Shown here: positions 1-11,740 of the stretch, one piece after another | Position numbering within the stretch: position 1 is the stretch's first letter | Layout: each line of letters begins with the position of its first letter | Assembly (NCBI GenBank): GCA_003049485.1 | Contig: PYST01000147.1 | Location: 1-64,000, forward strand | Source of the DNA: Ophioceras dolichostomum | Taxonomy: Eukaryota; Ascomycota; Sordariomycetes; Magnaporthales; Ophioceraceae | Direction of reading: 5' to 3' | Length of the DNA stretch: 64,000 nucleotides | Program-made: the position numbers and the translations under genes | The notes under the pieces: generated by a model | The model's database searches: none | Seen by the model: the letters and a program-made list of their open reading frames with translations, nothing else | What the model was told of the DNA's origin: nothing

Positions 1-2472
1 GTATGCTCCCGCCAGCGCGTGCTGCGATGCCAGTCGTGAAGGGTGCTCTTCTGCCAACGTTCTCTCTCGAATTGCCACCACGTGCTCCAACAGCGTGACA
101 GCTGTGCGAGTTTGGCCGTCTGCTTGAGAACATCTGCCAGCCCAGTATCCCAGCTGGCATTCTTTTTCTTGCCACTGCATCTGAAACTTCCCCACTCGCA
201 GCAAAACCAATACATGCGGCATATACCGTCGCCATACATCTCGGTTTTTCCAATCGTCTGATGGGAACTCATCCAGCATACGAGCAATGACACGGTCTCT
301 TAGTATTTGTGCATCAGCATTCCTCCCAGTCCTAGCTTGCATCGCCAGTCGGACAAGTCGGTGAATGTCGAACGCGCCATCTGTCCTTCGGCGGGTAATG
401 AATGCATACGCTTCTAGGCAGCTGATTGCTTTGTCTGAAGCAAACTCTTCTGCTGGCGGAAGCAAATCTCGAGGAATGTCTTTCTCAGCGAGAAAGCACA
501 TGTATCTCAAGAACTCTGTGGCCAGTGGATCGTCCCGGGAAATGCAATCGAAAGAGACCAGCCATGTTGTGGCGACGGCTTTCATAGTCGCAGGTCCTGA
601 TCTCAGGGTCGGGTCCTGGTATTCCTCGTTGAGCAGGTCGTTGATTAACACTTGGTCGCTCGACTGGCAGTGCTTCAGGTACTTTGCCGTAGTCCATCCG
701 TTCTGGTGCATACAAGCTGACGCCTGTCGGACTGCCAGTGGTAGGTGGCACAAGAGATTGAGCAGAGCCGCCGTCGCTTGTCGGTCTTGCAGCTGACTGT
801 CATCTAACCCGTTTCGCAGCATTTCCCCAGACTCTTCTGCGCTCATTTGAGTGACGGTAACGATGTTTTGTTTCTCAATGCTCAGGCGCGTAGCAGCCTT
901 GTGGTCCCGTGTTGTGAACAAGATCGAGCCTGTTCGACAGAATGGAAGGTGCTCCATAAGCCCATCGCGGCCAAAGAGCAGCGTTTTATCATCGGCGTTA
1001 TCGATGATTAACAGCCAACTTCCTGCGTCTTCCCGACTCAGTGCCATTTTTACAAGCGACTTGACGTCTGCTTTGGGGTCGTTGATTTCCTCGATCTTGA
1101 GCTGCTGGCCGATTTTGTGGTAGTCGTTCTCGAAACTCGTTGCGTTGATAGCAGAGACCCAAAACACTGAGCAGGCCGGGTGCTCATCACGAACTTGGTA
1201 GACAGCTTGCAGCGCAATCTGGGTCTTTCCAATTCCTCCCAGTCCCTCGAGGACAGTCCGTTGGCAGTCGTCCTTCACGGCGGTGGGAGGTATCCTTGCG
1301 AGGAGCTGGTCGAGAATGTCTTTGCGACCAACGAACGACATATTGCGCCCAAATGGGACGATGAAGGAGCGCATTTGAGAGGCTTTATACGTTAGGTCTC
1401 GAGTTTTAAAAGAAACCAAAAGAAAATCGAATCAGCCACGTCAAGCAGCACTTGCTTGAACTGACTAAACAGTAAATGGGAAAATCTTACGAGTTGGGTT
1501 TTCCATCTTAGGTTCCTCTTGGACAGCACTAGGTGGGATCTTGTGAAGAAGATCACTTGCGTATGCGGCAGCTACCATGGCTGCATAGCCCTGCCAATCC
1601 TTGTTCTTGTGCGTATCGCAGTAGTCGCAGATGCCACGGATGACTAGACACTTGAAGCCAGTGTTCATTAGACCCGCTGCCTCCATTTCGAAGCAGAGGA
1701 CCCCTTTATGCTCTGCGTGCCAGTCTCTATCATAGGCGTCCTTGAGAAGAGTGTTTCCCGAGGCGATCAGTCCATAGTGTACTGTCGAGATGTCATCGGT
1801 TTTGTCATTTCGTGCCTGTCTCTCGACCACGAGGCCTTGGGCGCACCGCTGACCGCAGTGGTCACCCTCATCAGGGTGTAGGACGTCGGAAGCGTATAAG
1901 ACGTCTGCCATGGTCGGACGACCGTGCTTCTTGAGAAGCCTAGGGTACTTGGCCAGAACCTTGGTCACCTGGTCATCAAGGCGGTTTCCATGCTGCTTGT
2001 GAACTATACGCAGCAACTGTAGTGCTGCACGCAGCGACCGGGGCGGCTGATCCAAGTGTGCGGTCGACTGAAACTCGCGGCCCTGAATCTTCTTGCCGTA
2101 GTCGTACTGGACAACGCCGCCATGGCTCGGGCCGGGCTCGCTAACGACGACGTCACCGAGACGGATATCGCGTTGCTTGGTGGGGGCTCCGCCACCGATG
2201 CCGACCATAAGGCCAAAACGAATGTCGGGAAAGCTGCGGAGCATATCTTTGGCGACGCTCGCTGCGGAGGCGGTGCCGTATTCCCCGGCGGGAAGGACAG
2301 CCATGACGACGTTGTGGCCATTAATGGATCCGAGCTTGTAGGTGTTGTCATCGTTTGCGTCTTTCGTTTGAAGAGGGCCGTGGTCGTCTTGAAGGAAAAG
2401 GCTCGAGGCAGCGAGCTCCACCTCGAGTGCACAGATCCAGCCAACAGTATATTTACGAGAAGAGCCTGACAT
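1..2472 (-). CDS. NLR-like receptor: PNP_UDP domain, NB-ARC, TPR (3' end outside window)
   Basis: Exon 1 is 2472..1491 and exon 2 is 1382..<1; the intron 1490..1383 has a GTAAGA donor, a CTAAC branch site and an AAG acceptor, and joins in phase to give 788 codons before the window edge. Residues about 5-320 form a purine-nucleoside-phosphorylase-like fold (VGWICALEVE near the start, VGIGGGAP in the middle, RGICDYCDTHKN near the end). Next comes an NB-ARC ATPase with P-loop GLGGIGKTQ (about 374-382), Walker B LLIIDNADD and the FTTRD motif. The last residues before the edge (TLAEEHPSRLASQHALAGAY) are typical of the TPR repeats of fungal NLRs. No stop or frameshift is visible. Members of this family act in heterokaryon incompatibility or immune-type recognition, with the PNP-like domain as possible effector; that role is inferred here. 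The start ATG at 2472 immediately precedes the PNP domain. Confidence 0.9.
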
Positions 2473-3263
2473 GATGAGAGATGGATATGGGTATGGTAAG
2501 TTAGCTAAGACGTATTACATGATGCTAGAGGGGTTAACCCCAAGAGGTGGAGAGAAAGGAGAAAAGAAAATGAAGCCAAAAAGACCAAAGAATGGACTAT
2601 GCTTGAATATAGGACAGAAGATATTTTCCAAGGCAGAAGCAAAAAGCTGAACAAAAATTGGACAAGCCAAGCAGGCAGAAATGGTGACAATTTTTGGGGG
2701 AGTGCATGGAATGCAAGCCACAGAGCGTAGGAGACAATACCACTGGGCGTTATTGTCCAAATGATGGAGGTGCGGAATATTTGCCCATTGGTCGTCAATA
2801 CATACAGCTTCCTTCGAGGAGGTGTGGGATGGACCTGATGTGGTCGCGTTTTGCCGATTCCTCTCCATGGTGCTGGGTGGGCTGTGGTAAGCGATGCACG
2901 CGTTCGCAATTCGCAGAGGGAAGTGACGATCGAAATCCGGAAGTTTCTGTCCACCGCTGAAGGCTGTTAGGGCGAATAGTGCAAGTCGCGATCAACTGCC
3001 ATACACCTGCTGTGCTCTTCTCATCAAGCCTCTGATGGTTTTATTAACAATGGCCAGCGCCTTGTTATGTCAGGTGGGTGTGCTGACGGCCAGTGATACT
3101 CGCTGTCGATGCAAGTCGGGAAAGCGTGTTTTCAGCTGCATAGGTGGGGAGGTCCCAGGCTGTGATAGTAGCAGCCGGGCCCCAAATGGCTGGCCCTTCG
3201 AGGGTTGCGCCCGGTTACTGGTAGAGCGCCAGTGACGAATCAGGGCATTGAAGGTATATCTCA
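2473..3263. other. Intergenic, no gene seen
   Basis: This stretch lies upstream of the minus-strand NLR-like gene and ends at the TA target site of the transposon. Open frames on both strands are short, lack domain signatures and overlap one another. It probably holds the promoter and 5' UTR of the NLR-like gene. Confidence 0.5.
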
Positions 3264-3265
3264 TA

Positions 3266-3311
3266 ACGTGGTTGTACATCACCTCGCGCATTCAATCACC
3301 TCGCGCACTTT
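3266..3311 (+). repeat. Left terminal inverted repeat of the pogo-like element
   Basis: This 46-bp stretch is the exact reverse complement of 5266..5311. It begins ACGTGGTTG directly after a TA dinucleotide and contains the 13-bp motif ATCACCTCGCGCA twice, one copy after the other with a 4-bp spacer. Confidence 0.95.
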
Positions 3312-3431
3312 CCACCTGCAGCACCACCTCTCCACCTTCGCACGCAATAGCTCCACCACAACATCATCTCTGTCTTATCAAAAGAAGGCAGAGTCATTCT
3401 TGCCATCGAGGCTATCCGTACGACCAAGAAG

Positions 3432-5209
3432 ATGTCAATCCGAGGTGCTGCAAAGGCATACGACGTCCCTGAAAGCTCCATCCGCGACCGAATGAAGGGC
3501 ATGACTCCCCTCGCCGAAAGACACAACGGCCGTCACCAATTGACCACGACCGAAGAAGACACGCTTATACGATATATCCTCGACCTGGATACGCGAGGAT
3601 TTCCGCCCCGGATCGGTGGTGTTAAAGCTATGGCGAGTTCCCTCCTCGCGACGCGTCGCGCCGGGCCTGTCGGCACCCGCTGGGCAAACCGCTTCATACA
3701 ACGCCGGCCCGAGCTCAAGACGCGTCTAACGCGTGCCTACGACTTCCAAAGGGCCCTCTGCGAAGACCCTGACATTATAAACGCGTGGTTCCAGCTGGTG
3801 GCCAACATGCGTGCAAAGCATGGCATCCAGGACTGCGAGTTCTACAACTTCGACGAGACGGGCTTCATGATGGGCGTTATCTGCAGCAGCATGGTCGTCA
3901 CACGTGCCGATCGACGCGGCCGAAGCAAGCAACTTCAGCCTGGTAACCGGGAATGGGCGACTGCGATTGAGTGTGTGAGTAGCGACGGCTTTGCGCTGCC
4001 TCCATTCTTGATCGTTCAAGGCGTCAACCACCTCGCCTCCTGGTACACCGAGTGCGATCTCCCGCCCGACTGGGTTATCAAGCCCTCCCCAAATGGCTGG
4101 ACCGACAATGAGACTGCCCTAGTGTCACGGGCACAGATCGCAAGATGTACAGATCGCAGGATGTGGGGTCACATCACGTGATGGGGTCATGTCACGTGAC
4201 CACGACTCACAACCTAGTTCACTCGCCGATCTCTATTCTAGTTTAGACCTCTTCAAGGCACAACAACGTCTCTTCCTCTTCTCCTTATTCGACCCTTGAC
4301 ACCTAGAATGGATCCAACACTTCGACAAGCATACTATTACGCGACGACAGGGTGCTTTTCGGATGATCGTCCTTGACGGTCATGAGAGCCATCATTCGGT
4401 CTAGTTCGAGGATTTCTGTAAGGAGAAGAACATTATCGCCCTTTGCCTTCCTGCACACTCCTCCCACCTCACTCAGCCCTTAGATGTTGGGTGTTTTAGT
4501 GTGCTGAAGCGGGCGTACGGTCGAGAACTTGAGGCCTTCATCAAGGCTTACATCAACCACATTACCAAGACCGAGTTCTTCATCGCATTCAAGGCCGCCC
4601 ACTTCAATACCATGACGCCCGAAAACATTAAGGCCGGCTTCCGAGGTGCTGGTCTAGTGCCGTACGACCCCCAGGCTGTCTTATCAAAGCTTGATGTCAA
4701 GTTACGGACGCCAACACCGACTGGACCCCCCGCCTAGGGGAGCAGTCCATGGGTCTCTCAGACACCACACAACCCCAAGGATGCTGTTACACAGTCTGCA
4801 CACGTACGAGATCGGATGGCTAGGCATCAAGGAAGCTCCCCAACTGGTGTTTTTTCGGCTGTCAAGCAGTTGGTAAAGGGTACAGAGCTGATTGCCCACC
4901 GGATGACACTTTTGGAGGAAGAGCTCCGGTCCCTTCGGCAGGCCAACCAGGCCCTCGCAAAGCGTCGGAGGGCCAAAAAGACACGTGTACGAGCTGGAGG
5001 TGCACTTTCTGTAGGGGATGCCCAGGTTTTAATTGATGAGAAGAACGCTGGTACGCAGCAATTGAGTAGGAGGTCGGCCGAAGGAGGTGCAGCGGAGGCT
5101 AAGCCGGCGACTCAGCGGCACTGCAGAGGGTGCAGCAAGACTGGCCACAATGTATGAACCTGTCAGGAGGTCGAAGAGACGTCGGGCGAAGATAGCGACG
5201 TAGATTCCA
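3432..5209 (+). pseudogene. pogo-family transposase, interrupted by an LTR and nonsense codons
   Basis: The frame encodes a CENP-B/psq-like helix-turn-helix (IRGAAKAYDVPESSIRDR), a DDE_1 catalytic domain with the first Asp in YNFDETGF, the second in VLDGHESHH and the third in LTQPLDVG, a leucine-rich coiled coil near the C terminus, and a terminal CCHC zinc knuckle (C-x2-C-x4-H-x4-C). The solo LTR splits the frame; removing LTR plus one duplication restores ETALEWIQHFD exactly. Further breaks are in-frame TAG at 4402-4404, TAG at 4735-4737 and TGA at 5155-5157 (consistent with CGA to TGA inside the zinc knuckle). The frame is open upstream of the ATG at 3432, so the ancestral start may lie further upstream. 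No active transposase can be made from this copy. Confidence 0.92.
4118..4306. mobile_element. Solo LTR with 5-bp target-site duplication
   Basis: The LTR proper is 4123..4301 (179 bp). It begins TGTCA and ends TGACA, the TG...CA ends with short inverted termini typical of LTRs. It is flanked by the direct repeat CCTAG (4118-4122 and 4302-4306). No internal retroelement sequence remains, as expected after recombination between two LTRs. The insertion lies inside the transposase frame and shifts it from frame 3 to frame 1 of the plus strand. Confidence 0.93.
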
Positions 5210-5265
5210 ATTGATTTTCTTGTGTTGTGGTGGAGCAATTGCTTCAGGAGGTCGGATGCAGGCGA

Positions 5266-5311
5266 AAAGTGCGCGAGGTGATTGAATGCGCGAGGTGATG
5301 TACAACCACGT
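5266..5311 (-). repeat. Right terminal inverted repeat of the pogo-like element
   Basis: This is the reverse complement of 3266..3311 over all 46 bases and is followed by the TA target duplication at 5312-5313. Confidence 0.95.
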
Positions 5312-5313
5312 TA

Positions 5314-7781
5314 TCGTAGTTTTGTAACATAGCTGCTTCCAGTGTGCCACCATATGGGCGTTGTCGATGGCGAGGTGTAGGAAGAGATAGAGACTTTGGA
5401 CATGATTTCAATCAATCTCACTGTTGAAAATGCTGAGTGATGCACGACAGGAGGTAGTTTGCGTTGTATGAATTCCCAGCACTGCTGCCAAGCTGCCGTT
5501 CGTAGAAACAGGGATGAGGCAAATGAAAACGAAAACACTTGTGCCCAGAGCACCCTCACCCAGTGTGACAATGTAAATTGTGTTGGTGCAGCGCGAAGGG
5601 AGTACCCTAAATCCGTCGCAGTCTGCATCCAAGTGTTCCATTGTGCAGTGTGACAGGACAGTCGCTGTCCGCAAGGGCCCCACTTTTCGGTCACTCAAGC
5701 TAAGCCCCACCGCTGGCCTTCACCGCCTTCCGGCAGAACCCACTATTTTGTGCTAGGTTGGAAGCCTCTCTTCAAGACCTTCCCTTTTTTCCCTCTTCAC
5801 AGCAGAATCTTCGTCAATTGCATCACCACATTGGCTTCCCAGCCTCTCGGCGTCCCTGATCGTGACATGCAGCAGGTAAAGCAGCCGGGACTCAACTCAA
5901 ACGGGGATTCGCTAGGCCTCGATTCCGACACTTCGTGCTGCACTGCGTCGACTGGAGCAAGTTTCTTCTCGCTTCTCTTTTGCTGGTCGCCTTGCAACAG
6001 AGGCAGCCCTTCGGTCAGCAACATACCATCATTGAACTAGATGTGAGCCCAATCAGTTCAGCAAGCCATGCGCTTTAATTGTCCCCCTTTTCGCTTTTTT
6101 CCTACTTGTGTTTTGCTTTTCTTCTCAATGCGGTTGCGCATGATGGTGGGGTCGTGTCGACCCGACCCTCCGTTGCCGTGCACGCCTTAAAAGCGCCACT
6201 TGTCAATACATCTACCTACCTACAGTCCTACGATACAAGCCAACCTCGGCAGGCCGTTTGCGTTAATCAGCAAGCTGACCACCCAATATGCATGAATTTT
6301 GAGCACAGTTGCACGAAAGGCTCAGCCCTCGATACTCCCTGTCTCGGCTGGGCCGATTATCTATTTGTGTTGCAAGGCCCAGGTAGAAAGCAATTGCACG
6401 CGTGCGGTACGAGAGGGGTTTGCCAAAGCAGGTTCAATCGTTCGTATGTTCTAAGCTAGGTTCTATGGAAGAGACAGAGGGAGAGTCCCTCTCCTTAAGT
6501 ACAGGAAGAGGTGGAAGGTTAATGACATTGACTGAGGAAATCGTTGACGTAGTCGTTGATGTTGTGACTTGGCCAGAGCCTCGTGGTCACTTGAGGCTTT
6601 GCGGTCAACAACTCTGATGATTGGTGATCATTAGTCAACACAATCAACAATTTGTCCTGACGGTAGACCTTGCTGGCATGCCTGCAGCACGCTGGCCTCC
6701 ACCCAATCGAGGAAGTCTCGCGTTTGCATGTGTGGGCTGCATCTGGGCGGTCCAGAAGGCCGGGGAGCTCGAAAGTCGGTCGGGGTCCGAGGCAATGCAC
6801 TGCTCTGCGAGCAACGAGGTGATCAACACCGTTTCTTCAAAGGCGGCTGATTGGAATGGAAAAGGGCTTGCGCGGGAGAAGCTGTTCTTGACTGATTTGA
6901 CGGAATCAAAGTCGTACCAGGATGGGAATGCCGATTTGATTGACAATGGTTGGCATTTGACGGTCTCTTTTTTCTCCACGAGGCGACACAGCGAACCAGA
7001 ACGTCGATCCCCGAATGGCAGGTGCCGAACCGCCAGTCGAAATTCTTGTCGCTCGATGGTTAAGCGTTTGCTACCTCACGCAGCATTATCGATTTTTAAG
7101 ACGAAACGAGCAAAGCGATGGGTTGCCGAGGTTGTCCTGAGCTGAAGATCTGGAGATGGTTTAAAAAGTGAGTCACCCAAGACGCTGTTGAAGAGGATCG
7201 AGGGGTTACTCAGGGGCTGTTATTTTGTCTCCTTTACAATGATCTATCAGAGATGCTCAAAGAGTAAGGGGAAAGAAGAAAATTAATAATTCTCGCAGGA
7301 CAACGCTACTGAGGTTTGCATAACTGCCGCGAGCGATTTTGCCAAGAAAGGGGGGATTCAGGGGCTGGAAGGCGACGCGATTGTGATGTGAGCTCATGAT
7401 CATCAGCGAATTCGGTGCGTCGACAATACAACATGGAGATTGACCGCGAACGAAAGCAGCTCCGCCGAGGCCAACAAAATTCGCCAATGCCCCCATTATC
7501 GCGTGCTCTTCTCCAGTAACTTTCTCATTCCCGATTGCCGGTGGGAAGACTCCTGCCGATTATCGAGCGGCTACTTCGGCTACGAAGAGTCGTTGGAGGC
7601 CGGACGGAAAGTCCTGGGAATCAGTAGGACCAGCCCATTTGCACTTCCCAAAGCGATACGCCTACTAATGTTACGGACTCGTCAATCTAGCAACATGCTG
7701 CCGTTTTCTCACAGAGCAGCTCGAAGAGACCGGAAACGGCATCGTGGACTACCAGTAGTCTAAGCTCAATGTCGTAACAAT
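5314..7781. other. Long intergenic stretch, no supported gene
   Basis: Open frames here (for example around 6079-6459, 6621-7145 and 7440-7763) begin at non-ATG codons or lack recognisable domains, and none can be joined by good splice sites into a known protein. The part near 7440-7763 could hold decayed 5' sequence of the CorA-like relic that follows, but I cannot show this. Confidence 0.4.
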
Positions 7782-8695
7782 ATGGCTACCTCTCACCAAC
7801 CAGGCCGTCGTGCCCCTGTTCGACCTCAGACCATCTGTGTCGAAGATCTTTCTACCAGACTTCTAGACAACGTCGTCGCGGAGCAGCTGAGCGACCCCTT
7901 TTGGGCTTACCCACGCCTGGTGGAGACACTCCTCGTGTTGCAGCACAAGTCGGTCTGGAGCATGCGCAACCTCGTGAGGGAGATGGAGACGAGACGGAGC
8001 CCAGCCGGCGACGACGAGGAGGTGCCACCGACTCTGCCACCGTCCCACTTCCCGCGGCTACATGACCTGGCCCGCCACGCTACCCATATCGTGGAGACGC
8101 TGGACCTTGCTGTGTCCGCCATCGAGGACATCCTGGCACAATATGAAAGTTGGAAGGCTCCCGGTGACAATCGAGGCTACACATCCTCGTCATCATCCCC
8201 GTCAGAGGTCATCCGCAACAGGCTCCTCTTCTACCGCAACCCAGCATGCAGCCAACTCTTCCGCTCACGCTCAAACAAAGAGCGCTTGCAAAACGAGATC
8301 TCGCTTGCTTTCAACACAGTTACGCAGCGTGACGCGCGAGTATCCGTCAACATCGGCCGCGCGGCACAGGCGGACGGCGCGGCGATGAAGACAATCGCCT
8401 TCACAGCGCTAACCTTTCTCCCGGCCATGTTCGTTTGCGCCGTCTTCAGCATGTCTTTTTTTTTAACTTTGCCCCTCCGGAGGGCAGCGGCCGGCGCGGT
8501 TCGGACGACTTCGGCATCTACTGGGCCTTCACGCTGCCCCTGACCTTCTGCACCACCACGCCGTGTCACATCTGGCAGCGCTTCTTTTACCAGCCTCTAC
8601 ATATCGGTAGTAGAGCAGAGTCGCTCGCCACAGCTACCACAGCGCGGGGAGGGGCGGACTCGAGAGGTTTCTTCGGTCGTGGTCAGGGGTTTTGA
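7782..8695 (+). pseudogene. CorA-like metal transporter relic, frameshifted
   Basis: The first frame (7782..8543) begins MATSHQPGRR and carries the helical segment LSDPFWAYPRLVETLLVLQH, a second helical stretch NEISLAFNTVTQRDARVSVN and the first membrane helix AAMKTIAFTALTFLPAMF ending FSMSFF. These are hallmarks of the fungal CorA-like Mg2+ transporter family. At a run of nine T (8456-8464) the frame slips: the correct continuation, NFAPPEGSG...FGIYWAFTLPLTF, including the second membrane helix, lies in another frame and ends at 8695. The N-terminal half usual for the family is missing. It is either a decayed, truncated gene or, less likely, a homopolymer sequencing error in a short paralogue. 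Confidence 0.7.
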
Positions 8696-9052
8696 CGCAG
8701 TGCTTGAGTTGACGAGGACTCAGAGGCCAAAACAGCAGACGAGCGTCGAAGCCTGAACTCATTACATGGTCATTGCAGTTTCCCCAGTTTCCCGATACTC
8801 AGCCATTGTTGAGTTTGGGCTTACCCACGGAGATGGATGATGAGGCGGCTCAAGGCCGATTTCGACTCCATAGCGTTACGCGGCTGCACGCAGGCTATAT
8901 CCTTGAACAGGACATAGTGGGATTTCGCCTATCGCATTCTGCAAATATGCTCCTTCCAAAAACACATTGCACAAGAAATTCTTACAAGAGATGACTAAAA
9001 AAGATGGGAAATGGTTGCTAGTGTAGCATCAGAATTTTGGTCCAGATTTTGG
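8696..9052. other. Intergenic, no feature seen
   Basis: This gap lies between the CorA-like relic and the 3' end of the minus-strand BTB gene. I see no domain-bearing frame or RNA gene in it. Confidence 0.4.
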
Positions 9053-10508
9053 TTAGGGCTGATGCGAACCACGTCTAGTGGTGGACCAAGCCGGGCCGCC
9101 GCAACCACCAGCGCCGGTCTTCGCCGCCTGCACCTCGAGACGCTTGACCTGCTCGTCTGTCAGGATCGGTGGCATCTCCTCCATGGCAGCATTCACAGCC
9201 TCTGTCAGAGCCGAAGCAGGGGAGCAGTCTTCATGTCCTGGGAAGACTTGGATTTCCGAAGCCAAGGCGCGGACAGCTTGCTGTAATGCGTCGAGGCTTC
9301 GCATCACCGAGGGGGCTGCAGGAATGGGGAATAAGTCGTGCGCTATGAGGCCGTGAAAAATGGACCCGGTAATGATCGCGTCGCAGCGCTGGTTGTCGCT
9401 GTCGGACACGGTGATGTCGCGGATGCTTTTGCTGCTGGAGTGACTTTTCTTGGGCCGACATTCCCCGTGAGCACATCCGCTGCACGGCATGGACTGGCCG
9501 ACAGCGTGACTGCAAAGGGTGCTGGAGGTCGCGTCTTTACAGATGTGGACAAGTTTTCGGCTCCGCTGGGCCCAAATCTCTTGAACCTTTCCAAGAATCT
9601 TCTCCATAGTCTGCAGGCGGGTATCGAGAATGCTGTCTGGAAGGATGTTAGGTCGGCTCGAGTTGCTGCTGCGTGGAGCCTGCGTTTTGCTTACCGATAA
9701 GCCCTGTCTGATCCAACAATGAGAAACATGGCTGTCTCATGATGTCGGTCGCACCGTGGAAGATGTTGCTGGGCCCTTCGTTGGGAAGTCCCTCGCACAC
9801 CGAGGCGTGGTGCAGCAAACCCCACGCGGCCTCTTCGACCATTCGGCGCCGTCCAAACACCCAGCCTATCCCGAGCAGCGCCTCTTGCCCGTGCCGGTCT
9901 GCCTTGTCGTCAAACGGCTGGCACCATGCTTCAGCCCAAGGAAGCAGTACGGCGGCCAGGTCGAACTTGTCCACCAGCACCGCCACTTCGAAGAGCTCCT
10001 GGAGGGACAGTGTGGCCGGGAACAGGAGGAACTGAGAGTGGCTGGCCAGGAGGATGATCTCCAGCCCGCGGGGGTAGTCCTTTGGCAGCGAGACGGTCCA
10101 GTCGCTGCCGTCCTCAGGCTTGCCCTCTTTCCACGGACCATAGAGCATCTTGCGGAACGCGTCGGACGCGCGAGACAGGGTCCGTGAGCAGACCAGAAAT
10201 GTCTTTTGACCGTCACCCTCCCCGACCTCGAGACGCAGGTCGCCGTGAGCATCGATCATCACGGTGGAGGCGGGCTTAGCACTGCCCCCGGCAGCACTGG
10301 CGAAGACTGATTCGGAAGGAGACGAGGCAGAGCTTATCGGGCTCGAGGCCACTTCACTTGCGCCAAAAGTAAAGGAGCTGCCACTGTGGGCACTGGTGGT
10401 GCTTGAACCAAAGAGACCACCGGTTCCAAGGGCAGGCGCTGCAGCCCCTGCAGCGCTTGAGCCTCCAGCATTTGGGCCGAATATTGAAGAACCACCCGGG
10501 TATGCCAT
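9053..10508 (-). CDS. BTB/POZ domain protein
   Basis: Exon 1 is 10508..9695 and exon 2 is 9636..9053; the 58-nt intron (9694..9637) has GTAAGC, a CTAAC branch site and a CAG acceptor, and the join gives 465 residues with no stop. The N terminus is Gly/Ser-rich with FG-like pieces (SIFGPNAGG, GGLFGSST, FTFG). A BTB fold spans roughly residues 75-185 (DLRLEVGEG, KTFLVCSRTLSRASDAFRKML, VSLPKDYPRGLEIILLASHS, FEVAVLVDKFDL). The C-terminal half is Ser/Cys-rich and ends in a helical segment. Fungal proteins of this kind are numerous and mostly uncharacterised; BTB folds mediate dimerisation or Cul3 adaptor contacts. The ATG at 10508 was chosen because the longer frame upstream has no other ATG. Confidence 0.82.
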
Positions 10509-11740
10509 GACTGACAGCGTGGATAGAGTAAAATGAATTTGGCGTCGAGGCGACTTCTGAAAGAACTGGGAGTAATGCTGCAGGGTGAAGGCTGTCGTAG
10601 GAAGCGTTTGGTGACGAAGGTCTGCGCTCCCACGAGGCACAATGGAAATGGTCGGCCTCCAGCATTGCTGGAGGCTGGGATGGTATTTCTTCTCTCCTTG
10701 TCTTTTCTCATTGGCAGTGAATGCAGCACCAACCGGTTGGCTGCATGTTGTGCTGGCGCCGGTTGCGCACCTGTCCACGAGGCGACCAATGGCCGGCAGC
10801 TTACCACATGGCAGAGTGTGGGTCTGGATTAGGCTGGAGCGGACGACACAGATTCAGGAAACGAGTAACTGACGTGTCGTCCCGGGTCAGAAGCTTTGAT
10901 GGAGCACGTACAGTCAGGAGTGGAAGCTCTTGATCCATTTCCGAGACCCGTTTGAGGACGAGCCTGATCCCATCACCAAGCTCTTCTTGGACGAAGCCGC
11001 AAGAACGGCAGGGGAAAGACGATAGCTGAAGAGATCAAGAAGATCCTCGAGCCCAAACTGTGACTCACTCTCCGACATTCTGCCGGTGCCCCGCGATTCT
11101 TGGGTTTCCAGGGAACTCACAAGGGAGAAATTTCCACACGACATTTGTTACTTCAGGCGAGTGACGCTGTGCACGACGCAGTGGCCAATCCTGGCCAGCA
11201 GCTTGTACGCCGGCTTGAAGTTCGAGAGAGAGCTTCTCAAGGTCACGACTCAAGTCGATGGTGTCCTCGGCGTTGCGAGACGGAATACGGGCCCCTTCGA
11301 AGTGGCTGGTTGGCTCATTGGGGCCAAAGAGTGGGCTGGCAATTGGTTGCGGGTGGTCATGGGAGGTTCTGGACTTCAGCTTGAAGGAGCGCCAGTTCCT
11401 CGACGGCCAGTTCCATCAGCTCCAAGGAAGCCACACCGAAAGGTTGATGAATCGTTACTGGGCGAAGCCCCTGCATGCCAGCGCTATGAAGGCTCGGTGC
11501 CTCCGCCGAATCATTCACCAGGCCCTTTCGGTAGGGTTCAATGCTCTCTGGACTGGTCTCATTTCACTCGAACCAATCAGTTCTGTTACTCGATCATGAA
11601 TCAGCCTCCTTGTTTTGAACTCGACAGCCCCAGGTGACAGTTCCACTCCAACTGGGGTTCTTATTTCGACCCGTCCCCAGCAACTTGCCAACGAAGTTAC
11701 TACGCTACTGGGAATCGGTCGATAAGAGAGATACTTAACT
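10509..11740. other. Intergenic with unresolved minus-strand frames
   Basis: Between about 11440 and 11065 on the minus strand there is an open stretch without an ATG (containing DLSRDLEKLSLELQAGVQAA), bounded by a TGA upstream and followed by other short frames. It may be an exon of a decayed gene, but I recognise no family and found no convincing splice partners. Confidence 0.3.

Larger units (their letters stand above)
3266..5311 (+). mobile_element. Defective pogo/Fot1-like Tc1-mariner DNA transposon
   Basis: The element is bounded by perfect 46-bp terminal inverted repeats (3266..3311 and 5266..5311) and flanked on each side by TA (3264-3265 and 5312-5313), the target duplication of the Tc1/mariner superfamily. 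It is 2046 bp long and contains one transposase reading frame that is broken by a 179-bp solo LTR (4123..4301) and by three nonsense codons. Each inverted repeat contains two copies of ATCACCTCGCGCA, a likely transposase-binding arrangement. The perfect inverted repeats indicate a fairly young insertion, or mobilisation in trans, despite the dead transposase. Confidence 0.95.

Noticed and set aside
6079..6459. Open frame with a hydrophobic start resembling a secreted protein
   Set aside because: It begins at a TTG codon, has no ATG at the hydrophobic segment, and the rest lacks any family feature.
10509..10778. N-terminal extension of the BTB protein by 90 residues
   Set aside because: The longer frame starts at GTG, contains no ATG before 10508, and looks like 5' UTR.
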